This document shows positions 9,001-12,655 of a stretch of 12,655 nucleotides of DNA, piece by piece. The notes under the pieces were generated by a model. It was not told the origin of the DNA. It did not search any database and was given only the letters and a program-made list of their open reading frames with translations. Position numbers and translations under genes: made by a program. Source of the DNA: CAYOZL01 sp964408435 (lineage in GTDB: Bacteria; Bdellovibrionota_C; UBA2361; SZUA-149; CAYOZL01); assembly GCA_964408435.1 (NCBI GenBank), contig CAYOZL010000063.1, forward strand, positions 1-12,655. Direction: 5' to 3'. Positions within the stretch are counted from its first letter, which is position 1, and each line of letters opens with the position of its first letter.

Positions 9001-12000
9001 GGCCCAAGAAATATAATAAATGGAGAAAATGGACCTGTCCTAATTGATTTAGAGCGTGTAGCGATTAGTTCTCCATTTGTAGACTTAGCTGATTTAGTTA
9101 GTTTTAGTATGCCTAGAGATTATAGAAAAACTCGAGATCAAGTTTTAGAAGATTATTTTGGAGAGGTTACACAAGAGCATATTAATGCGATTGAAATTTA
9201 TATTAAACTAGAGCTGATAAGAAAAGCAGCTATTTTGACTAGAGATGGGAATAAAGAAAGGCTTTCTGTAGTTCTAAAAGAGTTATCAAACATAGAAGCC
9301 CACAGTTCTTCAATTCTAGGAACATTGTTAATGGATGATGCCGCAACTCCTGTAAAAGATTTAGAGGTTTCTAATACTCAAAATAATGAAGCTATTAATG
9401 AAAAAGGCGTATCTGCTTTTTCTGCTAGCCATGAACAGGAATTTTCAAATAAGGCTAAATTTACAAAATTTTTAATTCGTTCAGCTAGTCATCCTAATAA
9501 AGAAGCTGCAAGAGATCGTTATTTTTATTCTGCTTTAGATGAAAGTATAAAAAAAGAATCATTGCAAGAAGCTGTTATTGAAGCCCTTAAAGAATTTGAT
9601 GAAAGTAAAATTGCAACATATTTAGAATATTATGATGATATTTCAGGTAATGAGGTAAGTAAAACTATTACACGTTATTCTAGTGAATTGTTATACTATG
9701 GTAATTATAAATTTCCTTTTGCATTATATAAAACTTTTAAATTAGGAAGTCTTGAGCCATTAATATTTAAACAACTCTTAAGTGACGATATCAAAAAAGT
9801 TTCCACTTTAATTCTTAAGTTAGAAAATGACATAGATTTAAATTCAATCTTATTAAGCGGTTTTTCTAATACTGATACTTTTATCGAAGACTATGAAACG
9901 ATAAAACGTACAGCATCAAATCATTACGACCCAATTATTGCTGAATTAAGTTACGATGTAGAAGCAAGCTACGACAGAGGTGAATATGGATTAGTGCCTG
10001 ACACTGAAAATGTAGATAATTACGAGATAATACAAGATATACAGAGACATAGAGAAGACAAGGAGAGTTTTTTAGCAAAAATTGAATTTGCATATGGTAA
10101 GGCAACTGTTTTACGGAATGCCGCAGAACAAAATAATAAAGATGATGAGTTTTTTAGTAGTCATGAAGAAATTACAAATCTTGCAGTTGAGTATAATCCA
10201 AAAATGCGTTTTAGTAATTTTGATGAAGTAATAAGTTACTTTTCTAAAAATCCATATTTAGTTTGGAAACATTGCCAAGATAAAGAAACAAGAGAAATGT
10301 TTACAGAAAACATACCTTGGACAATAGGTATACTTCAAATTGCAGGTATCTATCAGCCACAAAAAAATGAAAAACATGACCCATGGAGACAGAGTTTTTC
10401 TAGCTTAGTTAGTCACTCCATAAATGTAGGTCTGCTAGACCCGCTTGGAAATAAAAACGATATTCAGTATTTAAAAGATTTCGTATCAACTTTTGGAATG
10501 AATAATACTCCTTATTTACTTAAGCATTATGTAAATATTAGAAAAGCATCTGATGTAAAGGATATAGAGAGTGGCACTAAGGAATTACTTAAAAAATTAG
10601 TTGATAGTAAGGAGCTAAATACTACTAAGGATTATATAAATGCTTTAGTGGAATTAAGAAGAGAGTTAATAGATCTTTTATTAGTGGATGAATTAGAAGA
10701 TTACGATCATATTAATGAAGATTTAGTTAATGATTTAGTTAAGTCTGAAATTGGGAAAAGTAGCTTAGGAAGTGCTTATGATATTTCTGAGCTTGCAGAT
10801 GATATTAGAACTTCTAAAGTTGTAGAAATGTCTAATGAACATAGAGAGATTAAATTTGATAATTTCTCATTCCAGCCATCTAGAAAGCTTGCTAGAGCAT
10901 TAGTAGGTGATATCTCAAATACTAGTATAGGAGTTCTAAGAGATGAACTTTCTCAAGGAAAGTATGAAAAAACTACTTCATACACAATTGTAGAGAACAG
11001 AGGAGAGAAGAAACAGAGAATTTCAGGGTCTTTTCTTATTATTGAAACAGAGTTAAATGGTGAAAAAACTTTGGTTTTAAGAGCTAATAATCCTCATCAA
11101 AGATTAGCTTCTAGAATTGATGTTGAAAAGTTTTTAAAGAATCAGATCAATCAAATTGCAGAGTTAGCAAAAAGATTAGATTGTGATCATTTAGTATTAT
11201 CAACTGGAAATAATAAAGATGCTGGAAGTAATGTTCAGTTTGTAACTGATTTTAATAATGAAAATTTTAGTGATTTGCGAGTTATAGAGCTTGAGAATTG
11301 TGATGATACGAATTTAAATGGACGTGATATTTGGAACCCTGAATCAAAATCAGCATCAAGGGTTATATGGTCTAAGGGAGACCCACCTATTTTCGAGCTT
11401 TCAGATGAAGGTTTAAATAACGAGGTTTTAAATGACACTGAATATACAGTTACAGAAAACAAAAACGATTCCTCTAATGCTTTCTCTAATGATTTCATTC
11501 CAGCCAATGGATTTAAAACTTTTGGGCTCTCTAAGCACGCAAAAGAATTTAGAAAATTTGATGCAACAATTAGTGAAGAGATAGAACTAGAGGAGTTAGA
11601 GGAAGAATTAAGTAAAAAAGCAATTCAAATAGAAAAATTATTTGAACAAAGTCTTTCAAATACTAGAAAAGATATAGAGAGCAAAGGATTAGAGCATTCA
11701 AAAACATTAAACTTTATTGATTGGAGTTATGAATTAAAAAAGAGAAAAACAAATCAATTAGTAAAGAGTTATTTTGCTGCAAAAATAAATAAAGGTTTAA
11801 TTAAGCTAGACTCAGTTAAAGATTATCATGAATTTATAAAAAGAGTAGAGATTGAATGTCAGATATTGGAACAAGAAGTTCTAAGTGGTCAAATTTTAGA
11901 TAGGTCTTTAAAGCGTAGTGTTTATCTTGATGCTGCTCTAGTAGTAAGAAGTTCTTATGTTTCAAAAATTAATGAAGGCTTAATTAAGCTAGATTCAGTT

Positions 12001-12655
12001 CAAGATTATCATGAGTTTAGAGCTGATTTGGAAAATCAGCTTAACAGCTTAGAACAAGAAACTTTAGCTGAAAGACAATTTATGAAGTCTTTAAGGCTTA
12101 GTATTAGTATCGATACTGCTTTGAAGATGTCTCAGCGTAAAATTAAATCTATTGAAAATAATATTAATGCAGATTTAAGTGTTGAACAGAATGTGGCAGA
12201 TTTTAAAGCCTTTAGTGAGGAATTAGAATCTGAGACAAGAATATTATTAGAAGAAATTAAAGAAAGCTTCCGGATAGATATTGATAGTGAGATAGGTAGA
12301 GCTAAGAAAAAAAGAGAAGCTGAGGTTAATTACTTATTATCAAATATTAAAAAACTTGCATCTGGTTATAGAGAAGAAGGGGCAAATAATTTAAGGAAGA
12401 TTCTATCTTCTAAAGCTAATTTATTTGACACTGTTTTCTTTACTCGAGGCACTGCATTTTTTATTGATAATTACAAAAAAGTTATAATTCTAAAATATGA
12501 TGATGTTCACTTTACAGATTCTGTAATTCTAGAGCCGGAGAGATTGGTTTTTGTTAAAAGTGAAATAGCTGAAGATTACCTTACAGAAGATATAACCCAG
12601 GATAGTATAGAGGAGCTCCATCGTGGTTGCTCTGTTCTTGCCGTAACTGATAATC
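1..12655 (+). CDS. Giant modular multidomain protein, internal fragment open at both ends
   Basis: Frame 1 is open across the whole window, about 4,218 codons without a stop, so this is an internal piece of a protein well over 450 kDa. No start or stop codon can be assigned. Codon choice (AGA, TTA, GAA, AAA) is uniform and fits an AT-rich bacterium; Trp is always TGG. No signal peptide or membrane-spanning segment is visible. The chain holds duplicated helical modules, two Cys-His-Asp papain/C39-like domains, one PD-(D/E)XK nuclease-like domain, two tandem choline-kinase/APH-like domains, coiled coils and several modules I do not recognise. Many junctions carry a [FY]SxSH[EQ] motif. Seen: the open frame, the catalytic motifs, the repeats. 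Known: large modular toxins with nuclease and cysteine-protease domains occur in intracellular bacteria. Inferred: a host-directed effector or toxin. The alternative is a surface or structural giant protein, but the enzyme-like domains make that less likely. Confidence 0.95.
304..357 (+). repeat. 27-bp tandem duplication encoding a 9-residue unit
   Basis: Two adjacent 9-residue units, LKERPELMS (304-330) and LEERPELLS (331-357), are encoded by closely similar 27-base stretches sharing the core cgtcctgagtt. A degenerate third unit follows (FEDRNKLLQ). The 18 residues contributed by the two units match exactly the alignment offset change between module A and module B (1014 before this point, 996 after it), so they are an insertion specific to copy A or a loss from copy B. 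Confidence 0.8.
565..594 (+). repeat. 30-bp perfect direct repeat, copy 1 (partner at 3553-3582)
   Basis: The 30 bases coding SEVIQISKNN in module A are identical to 3553-3582 in module B, although the flanking codons differ at synonymous sites (gcc/gct before, cta/tta after). The two copies are 2,988 bases apart. This is the best conserved block of the duplication. Confidence 0.9.
730..747 (+). repeat. Inter-module motif copy, LSQSHE
   Basis: Residues 244-249. Consensus [FY]SxSH[EQ] with Leu in the first position. It closes helical module A exactly where FSASHE closes the duplicate module B, and an acidic, Ser-rich linker follows. Confidence 0.7.
748..1731 (+). other. Unrecognised module between motif copies 1 and 2
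   Basis: Residues 250-577. The first 40 or so residues are an acidic, Ser/Thr/Gln-rich linker. From about residue 298 come short strands (RIEKDSITLFYPG) followed by amphipathic helices, including QEALQVALNFAVLHAEFYG near residue 348 and a NPRKAAEQLVSFLKREKF helix near 371. A second helical stretch rich in Leu/Glu (residues 430-470) leads to a small predicted beta segment (YRFGIEINHKGRIKITQRG, from residue 510) and then VAKVVSLKDLVTRL. No catalytic signature is apparent and I cannot name a family. It may act as a binding or regulatory part for the peptidase-like domain that follows. Confidence 0.5.
1732..1749 (+). repeat. Inter-module motif copy, FSSTHQ
   Basis: Residues 578-583. A Thr replaces the second Ser; His and Gln are kept. 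It lies at the boundary between the unrecognised module and the coiled coil that opens peptidase-like module 1. Confidence 0.65.
1759..1920 (+). other. Basic coiled coil opening peptidase-like module 1
   Basis: Residues 587-640 form a long charged helix rich in Lys/Arg with regularly spaced Leu/Ile, containing KASIKRERKWLARRKLQKEK and then an acidic turn. Peptidase-like module 2 opens in the same way directly after its motif (5149-5310), so the coiled coil seems to be part of a shared module design. Confidence 0.55.
1921..2952 (+). other. Cysteine-peptidase-like (papain-fold) domain 1
   Basis: Residues 641-984. The candidate triad is Cys734 in WMACGPASFSYAI (codon at 2200), His861 in RWGHTVMLA (2581) and Asp878 in RLVDFTAKQFDY (2632). 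The order Cys, His, Asp with CGPAS at the start of a helix, a G-H followed by a hydrophobic strand, and a D-x-T-x-x-Q-F ending is typical of the papain/C39-like and transglutaminase-like superfamily. Unlike domain 2, no Gln lies 5-7 residues before the Cys (His-His-Gly-Asp is there instead), so the oxyanion-hole residue is missing or supplied elsewhere, and the activity could be amidase, deamidase or transferase rather than proteolysis. The tail, residues 895-984, is an Asn/Asp-rich region ending in an acidic linker. The fold class is fairly clear; the substrate is unknown. Confidence 0.62.
2953..2970 (+). repeat. Inter-module motif copy, ISRSHE
   Basis: Residues 985-990. Ile replaces the first aromatic residue. 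It separates peptidase-like module 1 from helical module B. Confidence 0.65.
2971..3720 (+). other. Helical repeat module B, duplicate of module A
   Basis: Residues 991-1240. From residue 1015 (FTSSEF, aligned with FSNPGF at residue 1) it aligns with module A to the closing motif, with one 18-residue gap that corresponds to the 9-residue tandem units of copy A. The best kept part is GTASEVIQISKNNLVS and the EVQRDLEFLFDEL helix. The region before the aligned start (EITQKDLEIIQSISKSIG) gives the likely true start of the module. All-helical composition; family not recognised. Its reuse before different enzyme-like modules (peptidase-like after A, nuclease-like after B) suggests a common adaptor or spacer. 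Confidence 0.8.
3553..3582 (+). repeat. 30-bp perfect direct repeat, copy 2 (partner at 565-594)
   Basis: Identical over 30 bases to 565-594, within helical module B. Recombination between the two copies would delete 2,988 bases in frame (996 codons), removing peptidase-like domain 1 without breaking the reading frame. Confidence 0.9.
3721..3738 (+). repeat. Inter-module motif copy, FSASHE
   Basis: Residues 1241-1246, a full consensus copy closing module B. A degenerate echo, SSFSHD, follows at 3778-3795. Confidence 0.75.
3739..4500 (+). other. Helical region preceding the nuclease-like domain
   Basis: Residues 1247-1500. Charged amphipathic helices with several Trp/Tyr early on (NWHKEELEKSEDLQDLYSW near residue 1282) and long Lys/Glu/Leu stretches later (KIKKVLKQSNEFEQRLLED near 1312-1440). 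A NGKDGILTKKE segment near residue 1371 resembles an acidic loop but is not a complete EF-hand. No family recognised. It belongs to the same module as the nuclease-like domain since no full motif copy intervenes. Confidence 0.5.
4501..5040 (+). other. PD-(D/E)XK nuclease-like domain
   Basis: Residues 1501-1680. The core signature is Asp1566 in RTEIDFIVSP (codon at 4696), then an 18-residue hairpin containing DGNGEI, then Glu1585-Val-Lys1587 in YYIVEVKSS (4753-4761), i.e. D-x18-E-x-K. An upstream helix carrying Glu1526/Glu1528 (SEIELAMRFF) supplies the usual motif I acid, and Gln1612 in KNNQIVRLSEI may be the motif IV Gln. A KGIVLVNTKDVDF strand follows, as expected for the core sheet. Known: this superfamily covers restriction, repair and toxin nucleases, including the nuclease domains of CidB/CinB-type toxins of Wolbachia. 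Here all metal-binding positions appear intact, so it is probably catalytic on DNA or RNA, but substrate and subfamily cannot be read from the sequence. It is a single domain, not the pair seen in CidB/CinB. Confidence 0.72.
5074..5118 (+). repeat. Doubled inter-module motif, FSQSHE and FSASHI
   Basis: Two copies only 27 bases apart: FSQSHE at 5074-5091 (residues 1692-1697) and FSASHI at 5101-5118 (residues 1701-1706), separated by ISS. They sit at the boundary of the nuclease-like module and peptidase-like module 2. The doubling suggests a local tandem duplication or loss of a module between two sites. Confidence 0.75.
5149..5310 (+). other. Basic coiled coil opening peptidase-like module 2
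   Basis: Residues 1717-1770 form a heptad-like charged helix (LQDLRKQLLREQNRISLFRR, then KKQDLVSSLQEQIEAKR), parallel in position and character to 1759-1920 before peptidase-like domain 1. Confidence 0.6.
5311..5880 (+). other. Beta-rich region between coiled coil and peptidase-like domain 2
   Basis: Residues 1771-1960. Alternating hydrophobic strands and turns (RFKISNLSIRDFPYI, KVLVEAEFTPDD, RVSIKQSAQIEYRITPDGNF, MELKISTNEKGELIVEDEG) suggest a beta-sandwich or barrel. The segment VDELVNVAEGSYVVGDLEQT leads directly into the peptidase-like fold. No family recognised; a substrate-binding or prodomain role is possible. Confidence 0.5.
5881..6378 (+). other. Cysteine-peptidase-like (C39/papain-fold) domain 2
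   Basis: Residues 1961-2126. The candidate triad is Cys1979 in MRSCGQTTACMMGLDLL (codon at 5935), His2074 in GEVGAHVIIIDQ (6220) and Asp2095 in ALIRDPLHGWQIFV (6283). Gln1973, six residues before the Cys (LLQQKGMRSC), is placed as the oxyanion-hole Gln of C39-like and AvrRpt2-like peptidases. The G-x-H followed by a hydrophobic strand and the DP-x-x-G turn are also typical. All active-site positions therefore look intact and the domain is likely an active protease. It differs from domain 1, which lacks the Gln, and the two are not recent duplicates. Possible targets are host proteins or this polypeptide itself. Confidence 0.75.
6427..6444 (+). repeat. Inter-module motif copy, YSASHQ
   Basis: Residues 2143-2148. 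Tyr in the first position and Gln in the last. It separates peptidase-like module 2 from the next helical module. Confidence 0.7.
6445..7167 (+). other. Unrecognised helical module upstream of the kinases
   Basis: Residues 2149-2389. Helical throughout to about residue 2355 (LQKLMVTENNLEKAKAVYLS, RLEFFKQAYDDLSSGHVTESI, FAKVVNELMSKKLIDSVL, ENIERIQSFRKTQERVNERL), then a Gln/Asn/Pro-containing linker. The helix pattern is like that of modules A and B, but I see no alignable sequence. It ends with a degenerate motif (FSLSQD at 7168). Confidence 0.5.
7168..7185 (+). repeat. Degenerate inter-module motif, FSLSQD
   Basis: Residues 2390-2395. Keeps F-S-x-S but has Gln for His and Asp for Glu. Its place, just before kinase-like domain 1, is where a motif copy would be expected. 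Confidence 0.4.
7258..8127 (+). other. Choline-kinase/APH-like kinase domain 1
   Basis: Residues 2420-2709 (290 residues). The order of motifs is that of the aminoglycoside phosphotransferase/choline kinase (LicA-like) family: a glycine-containing loop (SSGGLNVVYKL), FALRLNR with a basic residue (Arg2475) where kinases usually have the ATP-binding Lys, Glu2491 in IEHEVRVL, hinge FDYVEGGNL, catalytic HNDIAPRN (His2603, Asp2605, Asn2610) and the metal-binding LLLDFELV (Asp2622, Glu2624). HND-x4-N followed by D-x-E is closest to choline kinases. The tail FQDIAALSM also fits. The catalytic Asp, Asn and metal Asp are all kept, so the domain may be active. Substrate unknown: choline, an aminoglycoside-like sugar, or a protein. 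It shares clear end-to-end similarity with domain 2. Confidence 0.8.
8236..8253 (+). repeat. Inter-module motif copy, FSNSHE
   Basis: Residues 2746-2751, full consensus, in the linker between the two kinase-like domains. Confidence 0.75.
8398..9297 (+). other. Choline-kinase/APH-like kinase domain 2
   Basis: Residues 2800-3099 (300 residues). It is a tandem paralogue of domain 1: SYNQKRLTEVINSEKFQEF aligns with SYNEARLKEVLNSKQFNEF, YALRLNRE with FALRLNRE, KYIEGGN with DYVEGGN, and LELIRKAAIL with LELIRQATVL. Catalytic residues are kept: Arg2858, Glu2876, HRDIGPRN (His2997, Asp2999, Asn3004) and VLIDLERV (Asp3016, Glu3018). The catalytic loop is HRD here against HND in domain 1, and the segment before it (residues 2940-2990) is longer and more acidic. 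Divergence is spread along the domain, so the duplication is not very recent, and both copies have been kept intact. A difference in substrate is possible. Confidence 0.8.
9418..9495 (+). repeat. Doubled inter-module motif, FSASHE and RSASHP
   Basis: FSASHE at 9418-9435 (residues 3140-3145) is a full copy; RSASHP at 9478-9495 (residues 3160-3165) is degenerate at both ends but keeps SASH. They are 60 bases apart at the exit of kinase-like domain 2. Confidence 0.65.
9496..10149 (+). other. Unrecognised mostly helical module
   Basis: Residues 3166-3383. Helices dominate (ESLQEAVIEALKEFDESKI, SSELLYYGNYKFPFALYKTF, PLIFKQLLSDDIKKVSTLIL), with many Tyr and Phe, then a Tyr/Asp-rich stretch (SYDVEASYDRGEYGLVPDTE from residue 3317) and a final charged helix. 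No catalytic signature or named family seen. Confidence 0.45.
10150..10167 (+). repeat. Inter-module motif copy, FFSSHE
   Basis: Residues 3384-3389. Phe replaces the first Ser; SSHE is kept. It separates two unrecognised helical modules. Confidence 0.6.
10168..10827 (+). other. Unrecognised helical module with Trp/His-rich start
   Basis: Residues 3390-3609. The first half contains FDEVISYFSKNPYLVWKHC, ENIPWTIGILQIAGIYQP and SFSSLVSHSINVGLLDPLG; the second half is helical with acidic patches (LRRELIDLLLVDELEDYD) and ends with KSEIGKSSLGSAYDISELAD. I do not recognise it. The join to the following alpha/beta domain carries only a degenerate motif (MSNEHR at 10828), so the two may work as one unit. 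Confidence 0.45.
10828..10845 (+). repeat. Degenerate inter-module motif, MSNEHR
   Basis: Residues 3610-3615 read MSNEHR followed by EI, comparable to FSSSHEEI-type copies with changes at positions 1, 4 and 6. It could be chance. Confidence 0.3.
10846..11400 (+). other. Unrecognised alpha/beta domain
   Basis: Residues 3616-3800. Order of elements: helix (RKLARALVGDI), strand pair (TTSYTIVENRG, GSFLIIETELNG), strand KTLVLRANNPHQRL, long helix (DVEKFLKNQINQIAELAKRL), strand DHLVLSTG, then NVQFVTDF and RVIELENCDD. The beta-beta-beta-alpha-beta arrangement with a strand ending in RANNP is compatible with an acetyltransferase-like (GNAT) fold, but no acetyl-CoA-binding R/Q-x-x-G-x-G/A loop is visible, so the name is not justified. 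Treated as unknown. Confidence 0.45.
11401..11559 (+). other. Acidic, Asn/Ser-rich linker
   Basis: Residues 3801-3853, low in hydrophobic residues, rich in Asn, Asp, Glu and Thr, and containing SNAFSNDF and FGLSKHAKEF. The latter two faintly resemble the inter-module motif but are not convincing copies. It joins the alpha/beta domain to the coiled coil. Confidence 0.5.
11560..12360 (+). other. Long coiled-coil region
   Basis: Residues 3854-4120. Continuous Glu/Lys/Leu/Ile-rich helix with heptad-like spacing, starting EEIELEELEEELSKKAIQIE and ending with RAKKKREAEVNYLLSNIKKL. Almost no Pro or Gly within long stretches. It contains two clear and one or two weak copies of a 61-residue repeat. 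Probably an oligomerisation or extended spacer segment. Confidence 0.65.
11782..12147 (+). repeat. 61-residue (183-bp) tandem repeat in the coiled coil, two clear units
   Basis: Unit 1 begins KINKGLIKLDSVKDYHEF (11782) and unit 2 begins KINEGLIKLDSVQDYHEF (11965), exactly 183 bases apart, and the DNA of this block is nearly identical. The following helices also match (ILEQEVLSG with SLEQETLAE; DRSLKRSVYLDAAL with MKSLRLSISIDTAL). A weaker third unit starts near 12145 (KIKSIENNINADLSVEQNV), about 180 bases on, and the helix before unit 1 (FIDWSYELKKRKTNQLVKSY) looks like the end of a zeroth unit. Confidence 0.85.
12361..12655 (+). other. Start of another domain, cut by the window end
   Basis: Residues 4121-4218. 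After a short helix (NNLRKILSSKANL), strands appear: DTVFFTRGTAFFIDNYKKVI, then ILKYDDVHFTDSVIL and RLVFVKSE, ending with EELHRGCSVLAVTDN. It is beta-rich and clearly different from the coiled coil before it. No inter-module motif separates them in the window. Too incomplete to name. Confidence 0.45.

Noticed and set aside
11041..11220. GNAT acetyltransferase assignment for the alpha/beta domain
   Set aside because: Strand and helix order is suggestive, but the acetyl-CoA-binding loop signature is not visible.
11235..11507. Minus-strand open frame of 90 codons
   Set aside because: Antisense to the alpha/beta domain and linker; Ser/Phe/Lys-rich shadow composition, no motif, and the plus-strand frame is continuous through it.

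Overview
The window is the inside of one giant protein-coding gene. Plus-strand frame 1 (codon starts at 1, 4, 7 ...) is open from base 1 to base 12655, about 4,218 codons, with no in-frame TAA, TAG or TGA on a full codon-by-codon read. Neither the start codon nor the stop codon is inside the window. I see no intergenic DNA, RNA gene, promoter, terminator, insertion sequence or CRISPR array. Residue numbers below count from the first codon of the window.

Organism: G+C is roughly one third (estimated by eye from a few lines), with AT-ending codons, heavy use of AGA for Arg and TTA for Leu, and TGG-only Trp. TGA is therefore not reassigned, which argues against mycoplasmas and spiroplasmas. A giant modular intracellular-effector-like protein in such a genome suggests an AT-rich obligate intracellular bacterium, most likely Rickettsiales-like. 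This is inference; no phylogenetic marker is present.

Layout: the protein is a string of modules. Many junctions carry a short motif, consensus [F/Y]-S-x-S-H-[E/Q]. In order: (1) helical repeat module A, 1-729; (2) unrecognised module, 748-1731; (3) basic coiled coil plus cysteine-peptidase-like domain 1 (Cys734/His861/Asp878), 1750-2952; (4) helical repeat module B, a duplicate of A, 2971-3720; (5) helical region plus PD-(D/E)XK nuclease-like domain (Asp1566, Glu1585, Lys1587), 3739-5073; (6) coiled coil, beta-rich region and cysteine-peptidase-like domain 2 (Cys1979/His2074/Asp2095), 5119-6426; (7) helical module, 6445-7167; (8) and (9) two tandem choline-kinase/aminoglycoside-phosphotransferase-like kinase domains, 7258-8127 and 8398-9297; (10) and (11) two unrecognised helical modules, 9496-10149 and 10168-10827; (12) an unrecognised alpha/beta domain, 10846-11400; (13) a long coiled coil with a 61-residue repeat, 11560-12360; (14) the start of another unrecognised domain cut by the window edge.

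Reading: two protease-like folds, a nuclease-like fold and two small-molecule or protein kinase-like folds sit on one chain, separated by a conserved short motif. This looks like a multi-effector polyprotein toxin, comparable in logic to MARTX toxins or to the large modular reproductive-parasitism toxins of Rickettsiales and Wolbachia. The motif could be a processing site or a module-exchange boundary. The function is not proven by the sequence.
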